A DNA stretch of 39,165 nucleotides from an uncultured delta proteobacterium (GTDB lineage Bacteria > Myxococcota_A > Polyangia > Haliangiales > Haliangiaceae): positions 1 through 39,165 of the forward strand of contig CAADGB010000437.1 of the NCBI GenBank assembly GCA_900696455.1. The letters are read 5' to 3'. This document shows, piece after piece, positions 14,219-23,418 of this stretch (the first letter of the stretch is position 1; the number at the start of each line of letters is the position of its first letter). The notes below the pieces were generated by a model. It was not told where the DNA came from. It ran no database searches and saw only the letters and a list, made by a program, of their open reading frames with translations. A program made the position numbers and the translations under genes.

Positions 14219-15212
14219 GCCGCAGCCGCCCGGGCGCCTGGCCGGTCCAGCGCTTGAAGGCGCGGGCGAAGGCGCGGCCGTCGGCGTAGCCGAGGCGGGC
14301 CGCCACCTCGTCGACGGTGTGGTGGGGCAGCCAGGCCAGGGCCAGGCGGCGGCGCTCCTCCTCGAACAGCGCGGCGCCGCGGGTCCCGGCCGCGGCCAGC
14401 GCCCGCTCGAGGCTGCGCCGCGACAGGTGGAGCTCGGCGGCCAGCGCCGCCACCGTGGGCTGGCCGCGCCGCAGCAGCGCGCCGACGCGGGCGCGGGCGC
14501 GGGTCGCGACGTCGGTGCCGGCGGCGAGGTCGACGAGCATGCGGTCGAGCCGCTCCTCGACCAGCGTCGCCAGCGACGGCCGCGCGGTCGGCACCGCCAG
14601 CTCGCGCACCGCGGCCGGGTAGACGATCGTGGTGGCGTCGGCGCCGAAGGTGACGGGGAGGCCGAGGGCCCGCGAGAAGGTGGCGGCGAGCGCCGGCGGC
14701 GCGGCGTGGACGAAGGTGAGCGCGCGGGGGCTGGCCGCGGCGCCGGCGAGGCGCCGGCCGACGCCGACGAGATCGACGGCCTCGAACTCGAGGTAGGCCT
14801 GCCAGCCGGCGCGCTCGACCGGGCCGCACGGCTCGCACCGGAACACCAGCTCGCCGTGGCCGGGCTCGCCGCCGGCGACGGTCCAGCGGTAGCTGTCGGA
14901 TACGGTCGGGAAGTAGCGATCCAGGCGATCGACGCCGTCGCCGAGCCGGGGCTGGTTGCCGACCACGAAGCCGAGCAGGCTGCGCTCGTCGACGGTGGTG
15001 CGGGTCGCGGCCAGGAGCGGCAGGTCGCGGCGCCCGGTCACCGCCAGCGCCTGCTCCCACAGGGCGATCACGCGCTCGAGGGGGAGGTGGTCCTCGTAGC
15101 GGGCGTCGACCGGGAGGTCGCGCAGGTCGAGGTGGCGGGCGTCGACCCCGGCGGCGGTGACCGCGCGCACCAGGTGGGGCACGGCGATGGCGGTGATCCA
15201 GCGCGACGCCAC
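14199..15212 (-). CDS. AraC-family transcriptional regulator
   Basis: 337 residues from a GTG at 15212. The start was picked because homologous-looking sequence begins there (ASRWITAIAVPHLV) and a TATCCT box lies six bases upstream; the longer frame adds 53 Arg/Pro-rich residues. The N-terminal 190 residues resemble the 'arabinose-binding, AraC-type N-terminal' domain (the OruR/ArgR-like group), and the C-terminal 95 residues are the double helix-turn-helix. The first HTH is in TVAALAAELHLSRRSLERAL and the second in VDEVAARLGYADGRAFARAF, ending in the family's F-x-R-x-x-G-x-x-P block (FKRWTGQAPGRLR). The ligand and targets are unknown. The divergent neighbour at 15354 is a possible target because the two share a 141-bp promoter region. 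Confidence 0.9.
   Translation of the reverse strand: MASRWITAIAVPHLVRAVTAAGVDARHLDLRDLPVDARYEDHLPLERVIALWEQALAVTGRRDLPLLAATRTTVDERSLLGFVVGNQPRLGDGVDRLDRYFPTVSDSYRWTVAGGEPGHGELVFRCEPCGPVERAGWQAYLEFEAVDLVGVGRRLAGAAASPRALTFVHAAPPALAATFSRALGLPVTFGADATTIVYPAAVRELAVPTARPSLATLVEERLDRMLVDLAAGTDVATRARARVGALLRRGQPTVAALAAELHLSRRSLERALAAAGTRGAALFEEERRRLALAWLPHHTVDEVAARLGYADGRAFARAFKRWTGQAPGRLRLTAAAR
14209..14223. terminator. Possible hairpin at the convergent ends of two genes
   Basis: GCGGCT, a three-base loop GTG, then AGCCGC. The stem contains the TGA of the small lipoprotein gene and sits inside the last codons of the AraC gene. There is no T-tract, so an intrinsic terminator is only possible, not shown. 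Confidence 0.25.
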
Positions 15213-15218
15213 GGCGCG

Positions 15219-15224
15219 AGGATA
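15219..15224 (-). promoter_or_regulatory. -10 box of the AraC gene, leaderless-type spacing
   Basis: TATCCT on the minus strand with six bases to the GTG at 15212. Confidence 0.45.
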
Positions 15225-15341
15225 GCAGGCGACGACGCGGCGGGCGGCGCGGTGGAGCGTCGTGGGGGGGAGTGGTGCGCCGCGGTCGGCGCGGCGCGGC
15301 GCGGGGTGGCTGCGCCCACGCCCGCGCCCGCGCGCATCTGG

Positions 15342-15347
15342 TACCGT
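15342..15347 (+). promoter_or_regulatory. -10 box of the small lipoprotein at 15354, leaderless-type spacing
   Basis: TACCGT with six bases to the GTG at 15354; this decides that start within a much longer open frame. Confidence 0.4.
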
Positions 15348-15353
15348 CGGCGG

Positions 15354-15854
15354 GTGCCGCGCGCCGTCCACCGCTCACCACCCGCCACCGCCGTCGCTCG
15401 AGGCGCGCCCGCGCCCGGCCGCCGCCGTCACCCGCGCGCGCTGGCCGCGGTCGCGCTGGCCGCGGCCGCCGGTTGCTCGTCGGTGTCGACGGTGCGGGTC
15501 CAGCCCGAGAACGTCGCCGCCGGGCCGGGGCTGCGGCCGATCGCGGCGATCCAGGTGAACGCCACCGCCGCCTACCTCCTGTTCATCCCCATCGGCGGCC
15601 GCGTCGATCTCGACCGCGTGGTCAACCGCATGCTCATCGTCGCCGCCAAGACCATGGGCGCCGACAAGATCGCGGCGCTCGAGTTCGAGGTCACGCCCGA
15701 CTCCGGCGTGTGGACCCTGCGCAAGCTCCTCGGCTGGCGCTCGGCGCGGGCCTCGGGCCTCGCCGTGCAGGTCGAGGCCGCGCCCGCCGACCTCACGGCC
15801 GACGACGGGCCCGAGCCGCCGCCCGGTCCCGGCGCCGGCGACGGCGCGCCCTGA
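15354..15854 (+). CDS. Small lipoprotein of unknown function
   Basis: 166 residues from a GTG. A basic N-region precedes a hydrophobic stretch and a lipobox ending at C41 (AAAGC). The mature part (about 125 residues) has a predicted alpha/beta pattern, with a hydrophobic segment AAYLLFIPIGGRVDLDRVVN and then MLIVAAKTMGADKIAALEFEV. The combination of a 'P-I-G-x-x-x-D' turn and a later helix/strand recalls small outer-membrane-associated lipoproteins with heavy-metal- or YbjQ-like folds, but the match is too weak to name. The C-terminus is Pro/Gly-rich. It ends two bases from the convergent ArsA-like gene. Confidence 0.7.
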   Translation: MPRAVHRSPPATAVARGAPAPGRRRHPRALAAVALAAAAGCSSVSTVRVQPENVAAGPGLRPIAAIQVNATAAYLLFIPIGGRVDLDRVVNRMLIVAAKTMGADKIAALEFEVTPDSGVWTLRKLLGWRSARASGLAVQVEAAPADLTADDGPEPPPGPGAGDGAP

Positions 15855-15864
15855 GCTCAGGGCG
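15847..15864. terminator. Perfect 18-bp palindrome spanning both convergent stop codons
   Basis: CGCCCTG-AGCT-CAGGGCG reads the same on both strands and holds the TGA of the lipoprotein gene and the TGA of the ArsA-like gene. In RNA it gives a seven-pair stem with an AGCU loop in either direction. It could end both transcripts; there is no U-tract. Confidence 0.4.
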
Positions 15865-16822
15865 TGGTCAAGGCCGGTGTGGTCAGCGCGCGCGCGACCA
15901 GGCTCGACAGGTGCTGGATGTCGTCGGGCCGCAGCGCGGTGCGCGACAGGTACGGGATGGGGAAGGCCGGCGCCGGCACGGTGGCGGCGATCTCGGCGAA
16001 GTAGTGCTCGTTGAGGGCGCGGCGGGCGCGGGCCATCGCGCCGTGGGTGGTGACGGCGCCGAGCAGGCCGTCGTGGGGGCCGCCCGCCTCGAGCGCGCCC
16101 AGCACCCGCGCCGCCGGGGAGCCGGCCGGGAAGTGATCGGCGGCCATCTGGTTGACCAGCACCCGCTGGGGGTGGATGCCGAGCGGCTCGATCCCGGCGG
16201 TGAGCTCGCGGGCCTCGGTCGCCGGCATCTCCTCGGCGATCGTGACGATGATGGCGGCGGTGCGCGCCGGATCGCGCAGCAGCGTCTGCAGGGTGCGGGC
16301 GTCGCGGGTGAGCGGCCCCTCGGGCACGGTCTCGAGGATGACCCACGGGATGCGCAGCATCGTCAGGCTGTGCCCGGACGCCGGCATGTCGAAGACGACC
16401 GTGTCCCACAGCGGGCGACCGCGCTTCTCCTCGGTGGTGTGGAACCAGGCCTTGCCGAGGATGGCGTAGTCGTCGAGGCCGGGGATGGCGCGGAGGAAGG
16501 CCTTGGTCACCCGGTTCTCGAAGATCATGTCGTAGACCTTCTGGAAGCGGAGGATCATGAGGCCGTACTCGCGGAGCGCGGCCGCCGGGCTGGTGTTGAG
16601 GCCCCACAGCCCGGGCGCCAGCTCGGCCGGCTCGGGCGTGCACGCCGGGCGGCCGAAGTAGTCACCGAACCGATCGTTGGCGTTGGCCTGGTAGAGCAGG
16701 GTGCGGCGGCCGCGGCGCGCGCAGGCGGCCGCGATCGAGGCCGCCATCGTGCTGCGGCCGACGCCGCCCTTGCCGAGGACGAGGATGAGGCGCCGGTCGA
16801 GGAGCGTCACGGGCGGACGCAC
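15857..16822 (-). CDS. ArsA/GET3-family ATPase with Arg in the Walker A lysine position
   Basis: 321 residues. The P-loop is GKGGVGRST (residues 17-25). The 'deviant Walker A' signature lysine K18 is kept, but the usual second lysine is R23. Later motifs include [18 protein letters not shown], the switch region typical of ArsA-like proteins (D-x-P-x-x-G-H). There is no arsenite-binding cysteine cluster, so arsenic transport is unlikely. Such single-domain ATPases in myxobacteria and actinobacteria have no firm role. The GTG at 16822 opens the frame, but an in-frame GTG at 16810 lies ten bases after a TAAGGT box and may be the true start. It is convergent with the 15354 lipoprotein. Confidence 0.85.
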   Translation of the reverse strand: MRPPVTLLDRRLILVLGKGGVGRSTMAASIAAACARRGRRTLLYQANANDRFGDYFGRPACTPEPAELAPGLWGLNTSPAAALREYGLMILRFQKVYDMIFENRVTKAFLRAIPGLDDYAILGKAWFHTTEEKRGRPLWDTVVFDMPASGHSLTMLRIPWVILETVPEGPLTRDARTLQTLLRDPARTAAIIVTIAEEMPATEARELTAGIEPLGIHPQRVLVNQMAADHFPAGSPAARVLGALEAGGPHDGLLGAVTTHGAMARARRALNEHYFAEIAATVPAPAFPIPYLSRTALRPDDIQHLSSLVARALTTPALTTP

Positions 16823-16909
16823 CTTACTACAGGGGCGCGCCGTGTCACCCCGGTCCGGTCGCCGGGCCTGGTCGTCGGGTCGCCGGGCTGGTCGCGACCG
16901 GCGCCCGCG

Positions 16910-17197
16910 TCACTCGCCGGCGGGGCGCATCGGGAACAGCGGCTCGCCGTGGATCTCCAGGCGGTAGACGCTGTTCTCGGTCTCGACGTAGATCATCTTG
17001 CCGCCCGGCTCGCCCAGGACCCGCTTCACCGGGGTGGTGATCATGCGGTGGCCGTGGGGATCGCGGAAGATGACCATGCCGCGGCCCACGACCGGGTAGC
17101 TGATGAGGTATCCGGTGTAGACACGGCCGAGCGCGCCGCCGGTGGCGGCTCGCTCGAGGCTGTGGTCGCGGATCTTGCGAGCGGTTACGCTGACCAT
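16910..17197 (-). CDS. Small conserved-looking protein of unknown function
   Basis: 95 residues from the ATG at 17197, which has a purine-rich AGGGCGG seven-base block just upstream; the frame could extend 17 codons more. The body is beta-rich with a TPVKRVLGEPGGKMIYVETENSVYRLEI stretch, like a small SH3-like or DUF barrel. There is no signal peptide and no cysteine, so it is probably cytoplasmic. It faces away from the hydrolase gene at 17322 across about 124 bp. I do not recognise the family. Codon use matches neighbouring genes, so it is likely real. Confidence 0.65.
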   Translation of the reverse strand: MVSVTARKIRDHSLERAATGGALGRVYTGYLISYPVVGRGMVIFRDPHGHRMITTPVKRVLGEPGGKMIYVETENSVYRLEIHGEPLFPMRPAGE

Positions 17198-17321
17198 GGA
17201 CCGCCCTGGTTCACGTCCGAGCATACGACCGGTCCGAGGCGGCGTCATCTACTTTTCGTGACGGACACCTCGCCGCGCCCCCCGTCTTGCCCCGTCCCTG
17301 GGCCATCCTGGATCGACCATC

Positions 17322-18245
17322 ATGACCGAGCTCGCGCCCCCCCACCCTGGCATGCCCGCTGGCATCGACGCCATCTATGCAGAAGTCCGGCGGCTGGCTG
17401 GCGCCGCCGACGGGCCGCTCCCGCCCGCACCGCCGGAGGTGACCGAGGTCGCCCCCGGGATCGTGTCGGTGGCGGTGCGGACCCCGACCCTGCCGCCCGC
17501 CACCCACACCGGCTGCTTCGTGGCCGGCGTCGACGAGGTGGTGGCCATCGACCCGGGCTCGCCGTACCCCGACCAGCAGGAGGCGCTGGCGCGCGAGATC
17601 GGCGGCCGCGGCGGGCTGGTGGCCGTGATCCTCACGCACCACCACGGCGATCACGCGGGCGGCGCGTCGGCGCTGGCCCGGGCGCTGGGGGCGCCGGTGT
17701 GGGCCCACGCCGCCACCGCGGCCGCGCTGTCCGGCGTGGAGGTGGCGCGGCACCTCGAGCACGGCGAGGTGCTCGCGGTCGGCGGCCGCCGCTTGCGGGT
17801 GCTCTACACGCCCGGCCACGCCGCCGGCCACGTCTGCCTGCGCGACGAGGCGTCGGCGGCGACGGTCGCCGGCGACATGGTCGCCGGGGTGGGGACGATC
17901 CTCATCGATCCAGCGGGCGGGCACATGGCGACCTACCTGGCCTCGCTCGAGGCCATGCTGGCGGCCGGGGTCGGGGCGCTCCTGCCGGCGCACGGGCCCG
18001 TGATCGACGACGGCCCGGCCAAGCTGCGCGAGTACCTGGCGCACCGCCGCATGCGCGAGGACCGCGTGCGGGCGGCCCTCGCCGACGCGCCGCGGACGGC
18101 GGCCGACTTGTGCGTGCAGGCCTACGCCGATACCCCGCCGTTCCTGTGGCCGCTGGCCGAGCGGGCGCTGCTCGCCCACCTGATCAAGCTGGTGGAGGAC
18201 GGGGCGGCGGTGGCCGAAGGTGACGGCTGGCGGCGGGTGACGTGA
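17322..18245 (+). CDS. Metallo-beta-lactamase-fold hydrolase, LACTB2-like
   Basis: 307 residues. The metal-binding motif THHHGDH is at 105-111. Further ligands are seen in YTPGHAAGH (H near 167), the D in VAGDMVAG and the H in LPAHGP. The C-terminal 70 residues (HRRMREDRVRAALADAPRTAADL...) form the winged-helix-like tail of the LACTB2/'hydroxyacylglutathione hydrolase-like' group, some of which are endoribonucleases. A hydrolytic, zinc-dependent role in the cytoplasm is expected; the substrate cannot be read from sequence. The ATG at 17322 is supported by the start of the conserved body. A TACTTT box lies about 70 bases upstream. Confidence 0.88.
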   Translation: MTELAPPHPGMPAGIDAIYAEVRRLAGAADGPLPPAPPEVTEVAPGIVSVAVRTPTLPPATHTGCFVAGVDEVVAIDPGSPYPDQQEALAREIGGRGGLVAVILTHHHGDHAGGASALARALGAPVWAHAATAAALSGVEVARHLEHGEVLAVGGRRLRVLYTPGHAAGHVCLRDEASAATVAGDMVAGVGTILIDPAGGHMATYLASLEAMLAAGVGALLPAHGPVIDDGPAKLREYLAHRRMREDRVRAALADAPRTAADLCVQAYADTPPFLWPLAERALLAHLIKLVEDGAAVAEGDGWRRVT

Positions 18246-18351
18246 CCGCGCGGGCCGCGACCACGCGGGCGGCCGCGGGGGGCGGTGGCGGGCGTCACCG
18301 GCGGCGACCGAATGCCGGCGCGGGCGCGCCGCTCGCCTGCGCGCCGCGAGC

Positions 18352-18357
18352 TATAGT
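18352..18357 (+). promoter_or_regulatory. -10 box of the PocR-type activator gene, leaderless-type spacing
   Basis: TATAGT with nine bases to the GTG at 18367. Confidence 0.45.
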
Positions 18358-18366
18358 GCGCGGACC

Positions 18367-19950
<1,584 letters not shown>

Positions 19951-19958
19951 GCGCGGCC

Positions 19959-20180
19959 ATGGGCACGGCACGGCCGCCGACCGACGTCGCCACCTGCGCC
20001 ATCTGCGGCAAGCCGGCGGTGCGCGGCGTCGTGGTCGACGCCCGCCGCGGCGTCGACGCCTTCCCGTTCTGCTCGTTCCGCTGCCAGACCATCGATCTCG
20101 GCAACTGGCTGGGCGAGGAGTACCGGATCGCGGCCGACGAGGTGGCGCCGCCGCCGGCCGGGCGCGACGACGACGACTGA
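19959..20180 (+). CDS. yacG: DNA gyrase inhibitor YacG-like zinc protein
   Basis: 73 residues, in the YacG size range. The zinc site has four cysteines: C13 and C16 (CAIC), C38 and C42 (FCSFRC). The FCSFRCQTIDLGNWLGEEY block is the family signature (FCS-x-RC-x-x-IDLG-x-W). In E. coli YacG binds GyrB and blocks gyrase. The C-terminus ends in an acidic D-D-D-D tail. The ATG lies eight bases after the activator stop, so it is probably co-transcribed with it. Confidence 0.93.
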   Translation: MGTARPPTDVATCAICGKPAVRGVVVDARRGVDAFPFCSFRCQTIDLGNWLGEEYRIAADEVAPPPAGRDDDD

Positions 20181-20184
20181 GGGT

Positions 20185-20219
<35 letters not shown>

Positions 20220-20263
20220 CTCGGGCTCGGGCTCGGATCTAGGATGCCCCGCTCACCCTGAGC

Positions 20264-20426
20264 CCTTCACCGACCGCGGTCGGAGATTGCGGGAAACGAA
20301 CGGCGAGCCACATCTCTCCGGTCGGCCTGAGCCGCCCGAGCGCCAGCGAGGGCGTGTCGAAGGCCGACAAGGCGCGGCCATCGCGCGAGTGATGTCGGGC
20401 GCTTGCCGGCGCCGTTCGTCAGGAGC
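20264..20426. repeat. 163-bp hairpin-forming unit, copy 1
   Basis: First of two tandem units. It begins with CCTTCACCG, has a perfect 14-bp palindrome CCGACCGCGGTCGG (20270-20283) and ends AGGAGC. Arms that can pair: 20296-20305 with 20410-20419 (10 bp, ACGAACGGCG), 20310-20314 with 20391-20395, 20321-20328 with 20361-20368 (8 bp, GTCGGCCT) and 20333-20337 with 20350-20354. Nested, they make one long imperfect hairpin. Confidence 0.85.
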
Positions 20427-20589
20427 CCTTCACCGACCGCGGTCGGAGATTGCGGGAAACGAACGGCGAGCTGCATCTCTCCGGTCGGCCTGAGCCGCCC
20501 GAGCGCCAGCGAGGGCGTGTCGAAGGCCGACAAGCCGCGGCCATCGCGCGAGTGATGTCGGGCGCTTGCCGGCGCCGTTCGTTAGGAGC
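20427..20589. repeat. 163-bp hairpin-forming unit, copy 2
   Basis: It differs from copy 1 at four positions that I can see: CA to TG near 20472, G to C near 20537 and the C to T before AGGAGC. The paired arms are kept. One A-to-G change in an arm would still pair as G-U in RNA. Confidence 0.85.
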
Positions 20590-20670
20590 GAAGCCCCGAA
20601 GGGGCGGAGTCGAAGGGGCTCGGGGCTCGGGGCTCGGGGCTCGGATTCGGCCTCGGCCTCGGCCTCGGCC

Positions 20671-21021
20671 TCAGGCCAGGTGGAGCAGCGCGAGGGCGAG
20701 GGCGGCGGGGGCGGCTTGCAGGGCCAGGATCGTCGGCTTGGCGGTGACGCCGCCGACCACGCCCATGGCGACGATGAAGGCGAGCAGCGCGGTGGCGGTG
20801 TCACCGCGGCCGGTGAGCGCGGCCCAGGCCAGGAGCGCGGCCACGCCGGCGTTGTAGGCGCCCTGGTTGAGGGCGAGGACGCGCGTGGTCTGGGCGTCGT
20901 CGCGGCTCTGGCCGAAGATGCGGCGGCCGGTGGCGGTCGTCCACAGCACGCTCTCGAGCACGAAGAAGATGACGTGGAGGGCGGCGACCGCCAGGCTGGC
21001 GACGAGGGCGGGGGTGGCCAT
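20671..21021 (-). CDS. DUF1304 integral membrane protein
   Basis: 116 residues with four hydrophobic segments, the length and layout of DUF1304. Family-typical stretches are LHVIFFVLESVLWTTATGRRIFG and VLALNQGAYNAGVAA. It is an inner-membrane protein of unknown function. It is the third gene on the minus strand after rtcR and tetR, separated from tetR by 21 bp. A palindromic operator sits in that gap and overlaps its likely -10 (AAGAAT, five bases before the ATG), so it has its own regulated promoter. The low-complexity repeat begins exactly at its stop codon. Confidence 0.9.
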   Translation of the reverse strand: MATPALVASLAVAALHVIFFVLESVLWTTATGRRIFGQSRDDAQTTRVLALNQGAYNAGVAALLAWAALTGRGDTATALLAFIVAMGVVGGVTAKPTILALQAAPAALALALLHLA

Positions 21022-21030
21022 GCCCGATTC

Positions 21031-21046
21031 TTGAGCGATCGTTCAA
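21031..21046. promoter_or_regulatory. Likely TetR operator upstream of the DUF1304 gene
   Basis: TTGAGCGA-TCGTTCAA is an inverted repeat with one mismatch per half. It overlaps the last codon and stop of the TetR gene and abuts the DUF1304 -10-like AAGAAT. Palindromes of this TTGAACGATCGTTCAA form are common TetR sites, so autologous control by the neighbouring TetR protein is the simplest reading. Confidence 0.6.
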
Positions 21047-21666
21047 GAAATGCAAGCGGCGGCCAGCGCCCGATCGGCCACTGCCCGCAGGCGGGCGGCG
21101 GGCAGGCCGGCCCGGGCCAGGACGTGGATGGCGGTCACCGCGGCGGCCAGGAGCGCGGCGTCGCCGCGGGCGCGGCGACCGCGCCCGGCCAGGCAGCGGG
21201 CGAAGAAGTCCTCGAGCGCGGCCACCGCGGTCCGGACCGCGGCCCGCCCGCGGCGATCGAGGAGCGGCGCCTCGACCGCGGCGTCGACCAGCAGGCAGCC
21301 GCGCGGCGTGCGCGCGGGGTCGACGATGACGTCGAACCAGGCCCGGATCGCCGCCGGCGCCGGGGCGCGCGGCAGCGGCTGGGTGGCGAGGTAGCGGGCG
21401 AGGGCGGCGCGGAAGCAGCCGGCCTTGTCGCCGAACGCGGCGTAGAAGCTGCCGCTCTCGATCCCCATGGCCCGGCACAGGTCGCGCACCGAGGTCGCGG
21501 CGTAGCCGCGGCGCCAGAACACGTCGACCGCGCGATCGGTGGCGCGCTCCAGCGCGAACGCGCGGGGTCGCCCCGGGCGCGGGCGAGCGCCGGCGCGGCG
21601 CGCGGTGGCGGCGGCGCGGGAGCCGCGCGCGGTGGCGGCGGCGCCGGGGGCGCGGCGGGCGGTCAT
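21043..21666 (-). CDS. TetR-family repressor, coupled to rtcR
   Basis: 207 residues. After a basic Ala/Arg/Pro-rich tail of about 33 residues comes the TetR DNA-binding domain (RAVDVFWRRGYAATSVRDLCRAMGIESGSFYAAFGDKAGCFRAAL), with the family's 'GxxxTSxxDL...xxGS-x-Y-x-x-F-x-x-K' pattern. The rest is an all-helical ligand-binding domain of the usual size. The ATG overlaps the rtcR stop codon as ATGA, so translation is coupled to rtcR. It probably represses the downstream DUF1304 gene through the palindrome at 21031-21046. Ligand unknown. Confidence 0.92.
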   Translation of the reverse strand: MTARRAPGAAATARGSRAAATARRAGARPRPGRPRAFALERATDRAVDVFWRRGYAATSVRDLCRAMGIESGSFYAAFGDKAGCFRAALARYLATQPLPRAPAPAAIRAWFDVIVDPARTPRGCLLVDAAVEAPLLDRRGRAAVRTAVAALEDFFARCLAGRGRRARGDAALLAAAVTAIHVLARAGLPAARLRAVADRALAAACIS

Positions 21667-23345
21667 CGCGGGACGTCCTCCCAGCGCAGGCCGAAGCGGC
21701 CGAGGTACTTGCGCAGGCGGTCGGCGTCGTTGCTCGAGGTCTTGCGGGTGCGCGACACCGCGAACAGGCGGCGGCCGGCGTCGGACAGCGAGCGCGACGC
21801 GCGACAGGTCGCGAGCACGGCGGCGAGCTGCACGCGATCGAACGGGTCGAGGTCGGCGGTCCGCGGCCCGAGTGCGCGCGCGACGACGTCGTCGCGACCG
21901 GGCGGGGCGATCGCGTCACCGGTCGCGACGGGGGCGGCGCTCGGCGCGGCCGCGGCCAGGACCTGCCACGCCGCGCGCAGGCGCGCGATCTCGGTGGTGA
22001 CCAGGGCGAGGGTGATGCGCCCGCCGGGCGCCAGCGTCGCCATGCGGCGCACCGCACCGGCGAGGTCGCGGAAGTTGCCGGGCCAGGTCGCGTCGGGCGC
22101 GGTGGCGAAGGCGAGGAAGGCGGCGCGGGCCTCGCGCGCCATCGTCACGTGGAGGTTGAGGGCGGCCCCGGCCTGCTCGAGCTCGTGGTCGAGGTTGGGC
22201 GCGAGGTCGTCGCGGCGCTCGGCCAGGCCGGGCAGGCGGAAGGTCCACAGGTCGATGCGGGCCAGGAGATCGGCGCGGAAGCGGCCGGCGGCGACCAGCG
22301 CCGGCAGGTCGCGGTTGGTGCCGGCGAGGAGCTGGAAGTCGCTGGTCACCTCGCGATCGGCGCCCACCGGCGGCCACCGTCGGTCCTCGATCGCGCGCAG
22401 GAGGAGGGCCTGCTCGTCGAGGCCGAGCTCGCCGATCTCGTCGAGGAAGAGGGCGCCGCCGTCGGCCTGCTTGAGGAGGCCGGTGCGGGCGCTGGCGGCG
22501 CCGGTGAACGCGCCGCGGACGTGGCCGAAGAGCGCGCTCATCGCGCCGTCGCCGCGGATCGTCGCGCAGTTGACCTCGACCAGCGGGCCGCTCAGGCGGC
22601 GGCGGACGCGCTTGAGCTCGTAGATGCGGCGGGCCAGCGCGCTCTTGCCGACCCCGGTGGCGCCGAGCAGGAGGATGGGATCGCGCGACGCCACCGCCAC
22701 CTGCTCGAGCTCGTCGATGAGGCGGTTGAACGCCGGCGAGCGGGTCGCGATGCCGGCCTTGAGCAGCGCCGTGGCGTCGGCGCGCTCGCGGGCGAAGCGC
22801 GCCGCCAGGCGGTCGTAGCGGGCGAGATCGAGGTCGATGATCTGCCAGGCGCCGGCGGTGTCGGCGGACGGGCGCGGGCCGGCGCGGCGTCCGCCACCGC
22901 TGGACCCGGGAGCGTCCGGTCGCCGCGGCGAGGTCTGGACCAGGCGCGCCGGCAGGTGGCGCGACTCGGCGAGCAGGAACATGCAGATCTGGGCGATGTG
23001 GGTGCCGGTCGTGATGTGGACCAGGTAGTCCTCGCGCTCGGGCGCGAAGGGGTAGGCGCGCGCGAAGTCGTGGAGCGCGCCGTAGACCTGCTCCAGGTCC
23101 CACGGGTCGTCGAGCGGCAGGGCGTGCAGGCGCACCTCGGTCTCGGGCGCGACCTGGCGGACGTCGGCCGCGATCTGCTCGGCCAGCGCCGTCCACGCCG
23201 GTGGGTGGAGCAGCTCGAGGCGCGCCACCACCAGGTCGTCGTGGGCGCACAGGGCCACCGTCGGGCGCCAGCGCTCCCAGCGCGCCGGGCCCTTGCCGGT
23301 GTCGAGGGTGGTCCCGAGCATCCCGATGGCGACGAGCGGCTTCAA
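21663..23345 (-). CDS. rtcR: RtcR, sigma-54-dependent activator of the RNA-repair operon
   Basis: 560 residues from a TTG at 23345, close to the 530-residue E. coli protein. The N-terminal domain (about 1-180) is the CARF-type RtcR sensor, which in studied bacteria responds to RNA ends and tRNA damage. It carries GTTLD near the start, HDFARAYPFAPEREDYLVHITTGTHIAQIC, and IDLDLARYDRLAARFA at its end. A Gly/Arg/Pro-rich linker of about 25 residues is longer than in E. coli. The AAA+ domain has Walker A GATGVGKS (K234) and the GAFTGA loop at 278-283. The C-terminal DNA-binding part ends NDADRLRKYLGRFGLRWE, as in known RtcR. No ATG lies near; a TACTAT box nine bases before the TTG supports that start. 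Divergent from rtcBA. Confidence 0.95.
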   Translation of the reverse strand: MKPLVAIGMLGTTLDTGKGPARWERWRPTVALCAHDDLVVARLELLHPPAWTALAEQIAADVRQVAPETEVRLHALPLDDPWDLEQVYGALHDFARAYPFAPEREDYLVHITTGTHIAQICMFLLAESRHLPARLVQTSPRRPDAPGSSGGGRRAGPRPSADTAGAWQIIDLDLARYDRLAARFARERADATALLKAGIATRSPAFNRLIDELEQVAVASRDPILLLGATGVGKSALARRIYELKRVRRRLSGPLVEVNCATIRGDGAMSALFGHVRGAFTGAASARTGLLKQADGGALFLDEIGELGLDEQALLLRAIEDRRWPPVGADREVTSDFQLLAGTNRDLPALVAAGRFRADLLARIDLWTFRLPGLAERRDDLAPNLDHELEQAGAALNLHVTMAREARAAFLAFATAPDATWPGNFRDLAGAVRRMATLAPGGRITLALVTTEIARLRAAWQVLAAAAPSAAPVATGDAIAPPGRDDVVARALGPRTADLDPFDRVQLAAVLATCRASRSLSDAGRRLFAVSRTRKTSSNDADRLRKYLGRFGLRWEDVPR

Positions 23346-23354
23346 TCCATGGAG

Positions 23355-23360
23355 ATAGTA
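23355..23360 (-). promoter_or_regulatory. -10 box of rtcR, leaderless-type spacing
   Basis: TACTAT on the minus strand with nine bases to the TTG start of rtcR. This would be a sigma-70-type promoter, distinct from the sigma-54 promoter of rtcBA. Confidence 0.45.
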
Positions 23361-23418
23361 CCATAGATGATGGGATAATCGCCTCGCCTGGGGACGCGTC
23401 GGGTGGGGGCCTGGTGCG

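Noticed and set aside
15213..15371. Longer AraC protein from 15371
   Set aside because: The extra 53 residues are Arg/Pro-rich, overlap the divergent lipoprotein start, and the GTG at 15212 has a well-placed TATCCT box.
15857..16822. Arsenite pump ATPase
   Set aside because: ArsA-like fold, but no arsenite-binding cysteines, no arsB or arsR nearby and a changed P-loop.
20264..20589. CRISPR array
   Set aside because: Two adjacent 163-bp units with no spacers and no cas genes.
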